From: Accumulibacter appositus
GTDB taxonomy: Bacteria > Pseudomonadota > Gammaproteobacteria > Burkholderiales > Rhodocyclaceae
Direction: 5' to 3' (one strand)
Length of the DNA: 64,000 bases
Assembly: GCF_035440685.1 (NCBI RefSeq)
Contig: NZ_DAORMW010000011.1
Shown here: piece after piece, positions 40,651 to 49,811 of the stretch
Position numbering within the stretch: the stretch's first letter is position 1
Layout: every line of letters starts with the position of its first letter
Notes under the pieces: generated by a model
The model's database searches: none
What the model was told of the DNA's origin: nothing
Seen by the model: only the letters and a program-made list of their open reading frames with translations
Program-made: the position numbers and the translations under genes

Positions 40651-42273
40651 TCAGGCGAGGCCCTGGCTGTCGAGGTACTCTTCGTAGGTGCCCAGGTAAT
40701 TGACCAGCGTGCCGTCGAGGCGGATCTCCAGGATGCGCGTCGCCAGCGACGACACGAATTCGCGGTCGTGCGAGACGAAGGCCAGGGTTCCCTTGAACTT
40801 TTCCAGTGCCGTGTTGAGCGACTCGATGGACTCCATGTCGAGGTGGTTGGTCGGTTCGTCCATGACCAGCACGTTCGGCTTCATGAGCATCAGCTTGCCG
40901 AAAATCATCCGTCCCTGCTCGCCCCCGGAGATGACCTTTACCGGCTTGCCGACTTCGTTTCCCGAGAACAGCAGGCGTCCGAGGGTGCCGCGGATCAGCG
41001 TTTCGAGGTCGTCGCCCTCGGACGCGTTGGCGCGTGCGTAGCCGGCGATCCAGTCGGTCAGGTTGACGTCGCTTTCGAAATCCTTGGCATGGTCCTGGGC
41101 GTAGTAGCCCAGGCGTGCTTTCTCGGCCCACTTGATGCTGCCGCGTTGTGGCTGCAGCTCGCCCATCAGCAGCTTCAGCAGGGTCGTCTTGCCGACGCCG
41201 TTTTCGCCAATGATTGCCAGCCGATCGCCGCCGTTGAGGGTCAGGGTCAGTTTGTCGAAGATCTTTTGCTCGCTTCCCGGATAGGCGAAGCTCAGGTTTT
41301 CGATTTCGACGGCCTGCCGGTGCAGCTTCTCGCGCTCGTCGTATTCGAAGCGGATCCAGGGGTACTGTCGCGATGACGGTTTGACGTCTTCCGGCTTGAG
41401 CTTTTCGATCAACTTGACGCGCGAGGTTGCCTGCTTGGCTTTGGAGGCATTGGCCGAAAAGCGGCGCACGAAATTCTGCAGGTCGGCGATGCGCTCCTTG
41501 GCCTTGGCATTGGCGTTCTGCTGGCGTTCACGGGCCTGCGCCGAGGCTTCCATGAAGTCATCGTAATTGCCCGGATAGACGGTGATCTTGCCGTAATCCA
41601 GGTCGGCCATGTGGGTGCACACCTGGTTGAGGAAGTGGCGATCGTGGGAAATGATGATCATCGTGCTGTTGCGCTCGTTGATCACGTTTTCCAGCCAGCG
41701 GATGGTGGCAATGTCGAGGTTGTTGGTCGGTTCGTCGAGCAGCAGGATCTCGGGGTTGGCGAACAGCGCTTGAATCAACAGTACGCGCAGCTTCCAGCCG
41801 GGTGCGACGTCGCTCATCGGGCCAAAATGCTGTTCGGCCGGGATGCCGACGCCAAGCAGCAGTTCGCCGGCGCGCGCCTCGGCGGTGTAGCCGTCGTACT
41901 CGGCAAAGCGGCCTTCCAGTTCCGCCGCGTGCAGGTAGTCCTCTTCGCTCGCTTCCGGATTGGCGTAGATGGTGTCTTTCTCAACCATGCAGGCCCACAT
42001 TTCCGCATGCCCCATCATCACCACGTCGATGACGCGTTGCTCTTCAAAGGCGAACTGATCCTGACGCAGGTACGCCATGCGCTCGTGCGCGTCCTTCGAG
42101 ACGTTGCCGGCGGTCGCTTCCAGCTCGCCGTCGAGTATCTTCATGAAAGTCGACTTGCCGGAGCCGTTAGCACCGATCAGGCCATAGCGGTAGCCTTCGC
42201 CGAACTTGACGGAGACATTTTCAAAAAGGGGCTTGACCCCGAACTGCATGGTGATGTTGTTGGCAACGAGCAC
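40651..42273 (-). CDS. ybiT: ABC-F family ATPase, YbiT type
   Basis: A 540-residue ribosome-associated ATPase with two ABC domains: GANGSGKST, MSDVAPGWKLRVLL, LLDEPTNNLDIATI and GENGVGKTT, ISGGEQGRMIFG, VMDEPTNHLDMES. The linker carries NANAKAKERIADLQNFV and KAKQATSR. The pattern of the N-terminus (MLVANNITMQFGVKPLFEN) is that of YbiT. The start is GTG at 42273 with GAGG 7 bases upstream. Confidence 0.93.
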   Translation of the reverse strand: MLVANNITMQFGVKPLFENVSVKFGEGYRYGLIGANGSGKSTFMKILDGELEATAGNVSKDAHERMAYLRQDQFAFEEQRVIDVVMMGHAEMWACMVEKDTIYANPEASEEDYLHAAELEGRFAEYDGYTAEARAGELLLGVGIPAEQHFGPMSDVAPGWKLRVLLIQALFANPEILLLDEPTNNLDIATIRWLENVINERNSTMIIISHDRHFLNQVCTHMADLDYGKITVYPGNYDDFMEASAQARERQQNANAKAKERIADLQNFVRRFSANASKAKQATSRVKLIEKLKPEDVKPSSRQYPWIRFEYDEREKLHRQAVEIENLSFAYPGSEQKIFDKLTLTLNGGDRLAIIGENGVGKTTLLKLLMGELQPQRGSIKWAEKARLGYYAQDHAKDFESDVNLTDWIAGYARANASEGDDLETLIRGTLGRLLFSGNEVGKPVKVISGGEQGRMIFGKLMLMKPNVLVMDEPTNHLDMESIESLNTALEKFKGTLAFVSHDREFVSSLATRILEIRLDGTLVNYLGTYEEYLDSQGLA

Positions 42274-42441
42274 TAAGAAACCTCGGTAAAATCATTGAGT
42301 TGCAAATGGGGCGATATTGTACCTCAGGGTTTGGCGGCGTGCTTGCCTGGTAGCCGCGATGGCCTGCTTGCGCGGTGGTTTGGGCAGCGGCGTGCAGAGC
42401 GCCGCTTTTGAGACATCGGGTCGGCAGGTCCGGCTTCGGCG

Positions 42442-43062
42442 TCAGCGATTGTCCAATGCCAGCTTGACGCCGAAGGCGAGCAAGGCGACTCCGGCCAGTC
42501 GCGTCGCCAGCCGGCGTGCGCCGGGCAGGGTGGACAGCTTGCGTGCCACGGCGTTGCCCAGCAGTACCAGCCCGGCCTGGTAGAACAGGCTGATCAGGGT
42601 GACGTGCAGGACCATCGCGCCGAGGGTCAGTGGCGTGGCGTCGGCCTGCAGGAACAGCGGGAAGAAGGCCACGAAGAAGAGCATCACCTTGGGGTTGGTC
42701 AAACTGACTGCGAAGGCCTGGCGAAAAAACCGCCAGCCGCTCTGACGCGGTACGGATTCGGGGCCGCCAGCCGTTATCGGTTTTCGCAAGAGCTGGATAC
42801 CCATCCAGCCGAGATATGCGGCTCCGAACCACTGCAAGCCCTGGAACAGCAGCGGCTGGGCGTTCATCACCGTAGCCAGGCCGGCAAGCGCGGCGAGCAT
42901 GTACAGCAGGTCACCGAGCAGCGTGCCGACGACGGCTCCCAGTCCGGCGCCGACACCATTGCGCGCGGTGGCGTTGAGGATGGCCAGCGTGCCCGGGCCA
43001 GGAATCAGCTGGAAAACGACAATCGCGGCGATAAAGCTCGTGTAGTTCTGAATCTCGAACAC
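42442..43062 (-). CDS. LysE/RhtB family amino-acid exporter
   Basis: A 206-residue inner-membrane protein with about six helices. The RhtB/LysE signature is FQLIPGPGTLAIL followed by ARNGVGAGLGAVVG, then YLGWMGIQLLR and LTNPKVMLFFVAFFP. The family exports amino acids such as leucine, threonine or homoserine lactone; the substrate here is unknown. The start is GTG at 43062, with an adjacent TTG at 43065 equally possible. Confidence 0.88.
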   Translation of the reverse strand: MFEIQNYTSFIAAIVVFQLIPGPGTLAILNATARNGVGAGLGAVVGTLLGDLLYMLAALAGLATVMNAQPLLFQGLQWFGAAYLGWMGIQLLRKPITAGGPESVPRQSGWRFFRQAFAVSLTNPKVMLFFVAFFPLFLQADATPLTLGAMVLHVTLISLFYQAGLVLLGNAVARKLSTLPGARRLATRLAGVALLAFGVKLALDNR

Positions 43063-43098
43063 CAATTTTTCCCAGGCTGTCTGGCACCTAGCCCCGGC

Positions 43099-43611
43099 TC
43101 AGGCGTGATCGACAGCGACGCGGTTCACCGCCAGCAAGGTATCGAGCTCCAGCCACAAAGGGTCGCAGAGGCCTTCGCGGTAAGCCGAGCGTTTAAAGCT
43201 CGCATGTTCGTTGCGATAGACGGCCATCAGGCCGCGCCGGTCATCGAGCACGCAGCTTCTGACGTTCGCCAGGCGGTCAGCGGTCTTGACCAGCAGCGCC
43301 AGCTCGGTGGGGCCGCTGATCGTTGCCAGGCGGGCGTAGGTCGCTGCCTTGCGCTCGGCGCGGCTGGCTCCCGACTGATCGGTCAGTAAGCTGACGCAGT
43401 CGGCGACCAGGGGGCCGAAGCGGTCGCGGATATCGATCTCGGTGACCGCGGTGTCCTCGATAACGTCGTGGAGATAGCCGATGATCTGTGCCTGGCTGCC
43501 GTAGGGGGCGAGCAGCGCAACGACCTCGTCAAGGTGGAAGGAGTAGGGCAGATCGCCGTAGCGTTGGCCGCCGTGGGCGGCAAGGGCAAAGGAGCGTGCT
43601 TCTTCGGGCAT
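43099..43611 (-). CDS. HD-domain hydrolase, SpoT-like
   Basis: A 170-residue protein of the HD_4/RelA-SpoT hydrolase-like family. Metal ligands appear in the order SFHLDEV, GYLHDVIEDTA and VKTADRLANV, matching the H...HD...D pattern of (p)ppGpp hydrolases (MESH1-like). No synthetase domain is present. It could degrade (p)ppGpp or a related nucleotide; this is inference from the fold. Confidence 0.8.
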   Translation of the reverse strand: MPEEARSFALAAHGGQRYGDLPYSFHLDEVVALLAPYGSQAQIIGYLHDVIEDTAVTEIDIRDRFGPLVADCVSLLTDQSGASRAERKAATYARLATISGPTELALLVKTADRLANVRSCVLDDRRGLMAVYRNEHASFKRSAYREGLCDPLWLELDTLLAVNRVAVDHA

Positions 43612-43686
43612 GGTTCTTTCCTTTCGGGCAGTCGTTCAGAGGGCGCGGCTGGGCAGCGTTTCGTCAGTCGTCTGCCAGCGGCCTCT

Positions 43687-44289
43687 TCAGCTCAGACTGA
43701 GTAGATCGGGATCGCTGAAGTGCTCGATGAGGATCCGCCGCACGCGATCCTGCCACAGCTCGGCAAATAGCGCCGCCCGCGTGGCATCGCCCTTGCCCGC
43801 GAGCAGTTCCTGCAGCAGCGGCGCGAGGCGCGGGTCCGCGGGAACCTTGGCGAGGTGCAGCGCTGCGCACAGGCTGTGCCCGTTGTCCTGACGGGTGAAA
43901 CGCATCTCGCCGGCGACATCGGCGCCGAAGCTGAGCAGCTCCCGACGCGAGAAACGACCGGCCAGGCCCTTGAAGCCGCCAATCCCGGCGGCCCCGGTGA
44001 GCAGTCCGACGACTGCGGCGATGACGCCGGTCACTGCACTTTCCTGGCGGTCGCGGAAATCGACGCGCAGTTCGCCGCGCCGCGGTATTTCGTCCGGGTA
44101 GAGCGCCTGCAGTACGCGGCTGCTGAGCAGATAGCTGCCGGCCACCGTCGGGCAGGAATGACCGGCCAGCTTGACGGCGTCGGGGTAGCCGTACTCGATC
44201 AGGCCGCCGTCGGCGGCACCGAGGAACTCGGCCAGGCGATCGCGCACGAGGATCGTCGGCACGTCGGCGAAGAATTTCGGGAAAGTCAT
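43687..44289 (-). CDS. FmdE-like hypothetical protein
   Basis: A 200-residue protein. The segment VKLAGHSCPTVAGSYLLS resembles the HGHxCP metal-binding motif of the FmdE (formylmethanofuran dehydrogenase subunit E-like) family, and ADVAGEMRFTRQDNG fits the same fold. No membrane segments apart from a Gly/Ala-rich stretch (ITGVIAAVVGLLTGAAG) that may be internal. The function of bacterial members is unknown. It starts 4 bases after the gloA stop, so it is cotranscribed with it. Confidence 0.6.
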   Translation of the reverse strand: MTFPKFFADVPTILVRDRLAEFLGAADGGLIEYGYPDAVKLAGHSCPTVAGSYLLSSRVLQALYPDEIPRRGELRVDFRDRQESAVTGVIAAVVGLLTGAAGIGGFKGLAGRFSRRELLSFGADVAGEMRFTRQDNGHSLCAALHLAKVPADPRLAPLLQELLAGKGDATRAALFAELWQDRVRRILIEHFSDPDLLSLS

Positions 44290-44293
44290 TGGC

Positions 44294-44680
44294 TCAGCCC
44301 TTTTTCTGGATCAGCTCGATCTTGTAGCCATCCGGATCTTCGACAAAGGCGATCACCGTCGTTCCGTGTTTCATCGGACCTGCTTCGCGCACCACCTTGC
44401 CACCACGCCCCTTAATCTGCTCGCAGGCGGCGTAGGCATCGGCGACTTCGATGGCGATGTGGCCGAAGCCATTGCCGAGTTCGTAAGCCGGCGTATCCCA
44501 GTTGTGGGTCAGTTCAAGGACCGCCTCTTCCGACTCCGGGGCGAAACCGACGAAAGCCAGCGTGAACCGCCCGCCCGGATAGTCTTGGCGGCGCAGTTGC
44601 TGCATTCCCAGGACCTCGGTATAGAAAGCCAGCGAGCGGTCGAGATCGCCAACGCGCAACATGGTGTGCAGAATTCTCAT
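44294..44680 (-). CDS. gloA: Lactoylglutathione lyase (glyoxalase I)
   Basis: A 128-residue metalloenzyme that converts the methylglyoxal-glutathione hemithioacetal to lactoylglutathione. The nickel/zinc ligands of GloA are in place: His5 in MRILHTMLRV, Glu in AVLELTHNW, His in GFGHIAIEV and Glu in GYKIELIQ. Signatures SLAFYTEVLGM and FVEDPDGYKIEL are clear. Confidence 0.96.
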   Translation of the reverse strand: MRILHTMLRVGDLDRSLAFYTEVLGMQQLRRQDYPGGRFTLAFVGFAPESEEAVLELTHNWDTPAYELGNGFGHIAIEVADAYAACEQIKGRGGKVVREAGPMKHGTTVIAFVEDPDGYKIELIQKKG

Positions 44681-44981
44681 CGGTTCTCCTTGCCAGTTTG
44701 GATGATTGGACTGCGGCCGCTTCTTCCGGCGTCTTGGCTGCAGCGCAGCGACGCACCGGCAGCGCGGGGAACTCGCGGGGCAATCACCCCTTCATAGACA
44801 TGACGATACACGAGAAGCCCGGCGTGTGCTGTGCGTGGTTAGCGTCCGCGGCCTTCTTGCGCAGCGCGAGCGATCGGAATACCGTGTTTCTTCCGATCAC
44901 CCGATCCGGAGCTGCGGCCTGTCGATAACATTCACCGTCGATGATGCCGTGCTTGACAGATTTGCAATGGAGGTTTCAAGC
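44681..44981. other. Intergenic region with perfect 8-base inverted repeat
   Basis: 301 bases between divergent gloA and the OmpA-like gene. GATCGGAA (44872-44879) and TTCCGATC (44891-44898) form a perfect stem with an 11-base loop, about 85 bases before the lipoprotein gene. No T-run follows, so an operator or mRNA leader structure is more likely than a terminator. A TTGACA at 44953 is too close to the start to be its -35. Confidence 0.4.
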
Positions 44982-45647
44982 ATGAGGAAAATGGTCATCT
45001 CTCTGGCGGCGATTGCAGTTGCTGCCAATGGGCTTTCAGGTTGCGCCAACATGAGCGAAACGCAGCGCGATACAGGAACCGGAGCTGCCATTGGGGCCGT
45101 CGCGGGGGCGGTTATCGGTCGCGCTACGGCAGGCGGCAACAAGGGCCGCAGTACCGCCACGGGTGCGGCCATCGGGGCCGCGGCCGGTGCCGCCGGCGGT
45201 TATTTGTGGTCACAGCGCATGCAGCAACAGAAGGCCTCGATGGAGCAGGCCACGCAGGGTACCGGCGTGGCGGTGTCACAGACTGCCGACAACCGACTCA
45301 AGCTGGACATCCCGAGTGATATCTCCTTCGATGTCGGCCGTTACGATATCAAGCCGAACATGAGCCCTGTGCTCGACGGCTTTGCCACGAGTCTGAACCA
45401 GCATGCGGTGACCACCGTGACCATCGTCGGACACACCGACAGCACGGGCAGCGATGCGATCAACGACCCGTTGTCAGTCAACCGTGCCGCCGCGACGCGC
45501 GACTACCTCGTCGCCCGCGGCGTAGCCAGCAACCGTCTCGCCATTGATGGCCGTGGCGCGCGCGAGCCGGTGGCCGATAACGCCAGCGCTGCCGGGCGGG
45601 CGATGAACCGCCGCGTGGAGATATTCGTTGCCGAGCCGGCGCGCTGA
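44982..45647 (+). CDS. OmpA-family lipoprotein with glycine zipper (YiaD-like)
   Basis: A 221-residue outer-membrane lipoprotein. Lipobox LSGC with Cys21; two Gly-zipper stretches (GAAIGAVAGAVIG and GAAIGAAAGAAGG, residues about 33-75); and a C-terminal OmpA peptidoglycan-binding domain with TIVGHTDSTGSDAIN, LSVNRAAATRDYL and NRRVEIFV. It anchors the outer membrane to the cell wall. The ATG at 44982 has GGAGG 8 bases upstream; an in-frame ATG at 44967 is less likely. Confidence 0.9.
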   Translation: MRKMVISLAAIAVAANGLSGCANMSETQRDTGTGAAIGAVAGAVIGRATAGGNKGRSTATGAAIGAAAGAAGGYLWSQRMQQQKASMEQATQGTGVAVSQTADNRLKLDIPSDISFDVGRYDIKPNMSPVLDGFATSLNQHAVTTVTIVGHTDSTGSDAINDPLSVNRAAATRDYLVARGVASNRLAIDGRGAREPVADNASAAGRAMNRRVEIFVAEPAR

Positions 45648-45692
45648 GCAAGATCGCGGTGCTGGTCGAGATCGGCTATCCCGGCCGAGTGA

Positions 45693-46457
45693 CTACCAGC
45701 GTGGGCAGGTCACCGCGAGTCGTTTCAGTTCCTGCCGTGCAGCTCGATAATCGGGGTACAGCCCGGCAAGGATTTCCCAGAAGCGCGCGCTGTGGTTCAT
45801 CTCGCGCAGGTGCGCCAGTTCGTGCGCCACGACATAATCGATCACCGCTGGCGGGAAATGGACCAGCCGCCAGTTGAGGTGGATGCCGCTGCGCAGGCTG
45901 CAACTACCCCAGCGTGTTTTCGCCGACGACAGCGACAGCCGTGGCGGCGTCACGCCGAGCAGTGGCGCGTAGTGAGCGAGGCGCTCGGCGAAGTGCTCGC
46001 GGGCTTGTTCGCGCAGCGCCTTTTCGAGCACGCGCGCGGCCTCGGTCGGCGCGCGCAGGCACAGGGTGAGGGTCGGCTCGCTGGCCTGCAGATTCCAGAC
46101 GCAGCGATTGGCGCCGATGGCGAGGCGGATGGTGAGCGGCTTGCCGAGCATGGGCAGCTGCACGCCGTCGCGGATGTGCAGGGCTTCGGGCGGGCGGCGA
46201 GTCGACCATTCGTCGAGCTTCTCGCCGATCCACTGACCGTGCTGCTGGAGCATCGTTTCGACTTCTCGGAGCGAAGCCCGGCGTGGCGCGCCGACGCGCA
46301 GGCCGCGGTGGTCGATGGTCAGGCCGATGGTGCGCCGGCTGGCCCGGCGTAAGACGTAGGAGACCGTGCGCTCGCCCAGTTCGATGCTGCCTGCGGTTTC
46401 GCCGGCGGCCAGTGAATGCGCGCCGGGGGTGGCGGCTTCAGGCGGCGGCCACGGCAT
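45693..46457 (-). CDS. YgjP-type zinc metalloprotease (M48-like)
   Basis: A 254-residue protein of the YgjP/DUF45 family. Zinc site HELAHLREMNHS (HExxH plus a third His) and the family segments RTIGLTIDHRGLRV, KTRWGSCSLRSGIHLNWRL and FWEILAGLYPDY. Function in the cell is unknown; yeast Wss1-like and SprT-like proteases are distant relatives. The ATG at 46457 overlaps the end of plsC by 20 bases, so it is the last gene of the glyQ-glyS-gmhB-plsC-ygjP operon. Confidence 0.85.
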   Translation of the reverse strand: MPWPPPEAATPGAHSLAAGETAGSIELGERTVSYVLRRASRRTIGLTIDHRGLRVGAPRRASLREVETMLQQHGQWIGEKLDEWSTRRPPEALHIRDGVQLPMLGKPLTIRLAIGANRCVWNLQASEPTLTLCLRAPTEAARVLEKALREQAREHFAERLAHYAPLLGVTPPRLSLSSAKTRWGSCSLRSGIHLNWRLVHFPPAVIDYVVAHELAHLREMNHSARFWEILAGLYPDYRAARQELKRLAVTCPRW

Positions 46458-47202
46458 CTGCGTCAGAGGCGGCAGGGGCGGGCGGCGGGTAGCGATGCGG
46501 TGACAGGCGGCGCATTTCTTCCTCAATCCAAGCCGCGGCCAGGGTGTTGATCCTGGCTGCCGATTTCTCGGCCGGGTCGATCGGCGGGCCGACGCTGACG
46601 GTGATCAGGCCGGGCTTGATCCGGAAGACGTTGCGTCCCCAGATTTCGCCGGCGTTATGCGCGACCGGTACCACCAGGACGCCGGCGCGTAGCGCCAGGT
46701 GCGCGCCGCCGGGCTTGTAGCGACAGGTCTCGCCGGGCGCAACGCGCGTGCCTTCGGGGAAGATCACCACCCAGTAGCCAGCCGCGAGACGGTCACGTCC
46801 CTGGTCGAAGATCTGCTTGAGCGCGTCCTTGGCCGCCGCACGGTTGATCGAAATCATCTTCAGCGCCGCCAGGCCCCAGCCGAAGAAAGGCACCCGCAGC
46901 AGCTCTTTCTTGAGTACGAAGACCAGTGGCGGAAAGATTTCCTGCAGGCCGACCGTCTCCCAGGCTGCCTGGTGCTTGGCAAGCACCACCGACGGCAGCG
47001 CGGGAATGTTCTCGCGGCCGATCACCCGGTAGCGGATGCCCAGGACATAGCGCGAGAGAGCCATGAAGCCGCTTCGCCAGAAGGCAATGATCGCGTAGCG
47101 CGCAGCGATCGGCAAGGCGATGGCCAGCGAGACGAGCACCCCGAAGGGGATCGTCCATACACTGACCAGGAGCAGGAACAGCGTGGACCGGATGACGATC
47201 AT
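46438..47202 (-). CDS. plsC: 1-acyl-sn-glycerol-3-phosphate acyltransferase PlsC
   Basis: A 254-residue inner-membrane acyltransferase forming phosphatidic acid. N-terminal membrane helix, motif I in VLAKHQAAWETVGL (His with Glu in place of the usual Asp, common in betaproteobacterial enzymes), motif II MISINRAAAKDAL and motif III IFPEGTRVAPGE. The ATG at 47202 shares one base with the gmhB stop (TGATG); an upstream in-frame GTG at 47205 is possible. Confidence 0.92.
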   Translation of the reverse strand: MIVIRSTLFLLLVSVWTIPFGVLVSLAIALPIAARYAIIAFWRSGFMALSRYVLGIRYRVIGRENIPALPSVVLAKHQAAWETVGLQEIFPPLVFVLKKELLRVPFFGWGLAALKMISINRAAAKDALKQIFDQGRDRLAAGYWVVIFPEGTRVAPGETCRYKPGGAHLALRAGVLVVPVAHNAGEIWGRNVFRIKPGLITVSVGPPIDPAEKSAARINTLAAAWIEEEMRRLSPHRYPPPAPAASDADAVAAA

Positions 47203-47741
47203 CACGACGAGAGCAGGATATGTTCGGTGGCCGCCGCCAGATCAGGGAAGACCAGGGTGCCTTCCGGTAGGCCGCCGGCCTCGACGGTCTGCGCGCCCAG
47301 TCCGGTCAGTACCAGTAATGGCTGTGCGCCGACCGCCGCGGCAGCGAGCAGGTCGCGCAGGGTGTCGCCCACCGCCGGGACGCCGGTCAGATCGACATTG
47401 AAGCAGCCGGCAATGCGCGCGTACATGCCCGGCTTGGGTTTACGGCAGGCACAATGTGCATCGACCGAATGCGGGCAATAGAAAATGGCATCGATGCGGC
47501 CCCCGCAGCCCTGCACGGCGCGGCACATCTTGTCGTGGATGGCGTTCAGCGTGTCCATGTCGAACAGCCCGCGACCGACGCCGGACTGGTTGGTCGCCAG
47601 CACTACCTTGTAGCCGGCCTGATTGAGGCGGGCGATGGCTTCCAGGCTGCCGGGGATCGGTCGCCACTCGGCCGGCGACTTGATGAACTGCTTCGAGTCG
47701 TAGTTGATGACGCCGTCGCGGTCGAGGATAACGAGTTTCAT
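47202..47741 (-). CDS. gmhB: D-glycero-beta-D-manno-heptose-1,7-bisphosphate 7-phosphatase
   Basis: A 179-residue HAD phosphatase in ADP-heptose synthesis for lipopolysaccharide core. Nucleophile motif ILDRDGVIN, then ATNQSGVGRGLF, the zinc-finger loop YCPHSVDAHCACRKPKPGM, and VGDTLRDL. Start and glyS stop overlap by ATGA, indicating translational coupling. Confidence 0.95.
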   Translation of the reverse strand: MKLVILDRDGVINYDSKQFIKSPAEWRPIPGSLEAIARLNQAGYKVVLATNQSGVGRGLFDMDTLNAIHDKMCRAVQGCGGRIDAIFYCPHSVDAHCACRKPKPGMYARIAGCFNVDLTGVPAVGDTLRDLLAAAAVGAQPLLVLTGLGAQTVEAGGLPEGTLVFPDLAAATEHILLSS

Positions 47742-49810
47742 ACGGCCAGCTTTGCGATGTCGGCGACCGCGTTGAGCTGCTCGAAGAGCGCTTTCAGGAG
47801 CCCCAGGCGGTTGCCGCGCAGCACCGGCTCGGGAACATTGACCATTACTTCCTCGAAGAAACGGTCGACCTCGGCGCGTACCGAGGCCAATACTTTCAGC
47901 GCCTCGGCGTAGTCCTCGTTGGCGACGTGCGACTTGACCAGCGGGGCGATCAGCAGCACGCGCTCGAAAAGCGCTTTCTCGGCGTCTTCTTCGAGCAGCG
48001 CGATGTCAGGTTCGGGCAGCTTCGCATCGGCCTTCTTCAGGATGTTGCCGATGCGCTTGTTGGCTGCGGCCAGAGCCAGTGACTCCGGCAGCTGCTGGAA
48101 CTCGCGTACCGCTGCCAGGCGGGCGGGAACCCGGTCGATGCGGGTCGGTTGTTGCGCCAGCACCGCTTCGATCACGTCGATCGAATGGCCGGCCTCTCTG
48201 AGCGTGCCACGCAGACGGTCGAGCATGAAGGTCAGCAGCGGCTGCTCGACTGGCTCGAACTTGATTCCCTGGCTGCTCAGCGCCTTGCTCGCCTCGCCGA
48301 TCAGTTCCGCCAGATCGAGTGGCAGCGGCGTCTCCATCAGGATACGCAAGACCCCGAGAGCGGCGCGGCGCAGGCCAAAGGGATCCTTGTCGCCGGTCGG
48401 TAGTTGTCCGATGCCGAAAAAGCCGACCAGGGCGTCGAGTTTGTCGGCCAGCGCGGCGGCACAGGCGATGTTGCCCTGCGGCAGGGCGTCGCCGGCAAAG
48501 CGCGGCCGGTAATGCTGCTCGACGGCGTCGGCCAATTCCGGCGAATTGCCTTCGTGTAGCAGGTAGTAGCGGCCCATGATCCCCTGCAGCTCGGGGAATT
48601 CGCCGACCATGTCGGTCAGCAGGTCGACCTTGGCCAGCAAGCCAACGGCTTCGGCGACCTTGCCGTCGGCACCGAGCTTTTCGGCAATGCCGTGCGCGAT
48701 CCGACCCAGGCGCTGGGCGCGGTCGCCGAGCGAGCCGAGTTTATTGTGATAGACGACGGCGCCAAGCCGCATGGCGCGGGTGCTGAAACCGTTCTTGCGG
48801 TCCTGGTTGTAGAAGAAGCGCGCATCGGCCAGACGCGGGCGAACGACACGTTCATTGCCGCTGACGATGGCGCTTGGATCGTCGACCTGCATGTTGGAGA
48901 CGATCAGGAAGCGGTTGCGCAGCTTGCCGTTGCTATCGAGCAGCGGAAAGTACTTCTGGTTCTGCTGCATGGTCAGGATGAGGCATTCCTGCGGCACTTC
49001 GAGGTATTCGGCCTCGAACTGGCCGGCATAGACGGCCGGCCATTCGACCAGCGCCGTGACCTCGTCGAGCAGGTCCTCGGCAGGGTTGATGCGGGCATCG
49101 AGACGCTTGGCGGCAGCGTCGAGCTGTGCGGCGACGACGGCACGTCGTTCGGCGAACGCGGCGATGACCTTGCCGGCAGCGAGCTTGTCGACATACTCGG
49201 ACGGCTTGTCGATGACGATTTCGCCGGCGGACAGGAAGCGGTGGCCGAGCGTGACTCGGCCGCTGCGCAGGCCGAGCACTTCGCCTGCGACGATATTTTC
49301 GCCGTGCAGGAGGATCAGGCTGTGTACCGGGCGCACGAACTGGTGTTCCGAGTCGCCCCAGCGCATGACTTTCGGAATCGGCAGCTTCTTCAGCGCCTGG
49401 GCGACGATTTCGGCCAGATGCGCGTCGAGCTGCTCCCCTTTTTTCTCGATGCGGGCGACAAAATACTCGCCCTTGCCGTCAGCGGCCTGGTGCAGCTGTT
49501 CGAAGCTGACGCCGGCCGAACGCATGAAGCCGGCGAGCGCTTTCGTCGGCTGGCCGGCTGCGTCGAGCGCGCTGCTTACCGCCGGGCCCTTGCGTTCGAG
49601 GACGCGGTCGGGCTGGCGCGCGGCGACAGCGGTGATCGACAGGGCCAGGCGGCGCGGGGTGGCGTAGGGCGTGCACACGCTATCGTCGGTGGCAAACTCT
49701 TGCGCTTTCAGGGCCGAAAAGACGGCGTCGGCGAATGCTTCGGAGAGCTGTCGCAAGGATTTCGGGGGCAGCTCTTCGCTGCGCAGCTCGATCAGGACCG
49801 TATCGTTCAT
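47738..49810 (-). CDS. glyS: Glycyl-tRNA synthetase beta subunit
   Basis: A 690-residue subunit of the bacterial alpha2beta2 glycyl-tRNA synthetase, needed for tRNA binding. N-terminus LIELRSEELPPKSL, then TPRRLALSI, KVMRWGDSEHQFVRPVHSL (given as KVMRWGDSEHQF and RPVHSL), ECLILTMQQNQKYFPL, and the C-terminal DALR-type anticodon-binding region with RVLLIAPLVKSHVANEDY (RVLLIAPLV). Start at ATG 49810, one base after the glyQ stop. Confidence 0.97.
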   Translation of the reverse strand: MNDTVLIELRSEELPPKSLRQLSEAFADAVFSALKAQEFATDDSVCTPYATPRRLALSITAVAARQPDRVLERKGPAVSSALDAAGQPTKALAGFMRSAGVSFEQLHQAADGKGEYFVARIEKKGEQLDAHLAEIVAQALKKLPIPKVMRWGDSEHQFVRPVHSLILLHGENIVAGEVLGLRSGRVTLGHRFLSAGEIVIDKPSEYVDKLAAGKVIAAFAERRAVVAAQLDAAAKRLDARINPAEDLLDEVTALVEWPAVYAGQFEAEYLEVPQECLILTMQQNQKYFPLLDSNGKLRNRFLIVSNMQVDDPSAIVSGNERVVRPRLADARFFYNQDRKNGFSTRAMRLGAVVYHNKLGSLGDRAQRLGRIAHGIAEKLGADGKVAEAVGLLAKVDLLTDMVGEFPELQGIMGRYYLLHEGNSPELADAVEQHYRPRFAGDALPQGNIACAAALADKLDALVGFFGIGQLPTGDKDPFGLRRAALGVLRILMETPLPLDLAELIGEASKALSSQGIKFEPVEQPLLTFMLDRLRGTLREAGHSIDVIEAVLAQQPTRIDRVPARLAAVREFQQLPESLALAAANKRIGNILKKADAKLPEPDIALLEEDAEKALFERVLLIAPLVKSHVANEDYAEALKVLASVRAEVDRFFEEVMVNVPEPVLRGNRLGLLKALFEQLNAVADIAKLAV

Positions 49811-49811
49811 C

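Noticed and set aside
39926..41131. A 401-codon minus-strand frame
   Set aside because: Low-complexity Gly/Arg/Leu-rich sequence opposite the coiled-coil gene and out of frame with ybiT.
44953..44958. TTGACA as a -35 box for the OmpA-like gene
   Set aside because: Only 24 bases before the start codon, so there is no room for a -10 box and a leader.
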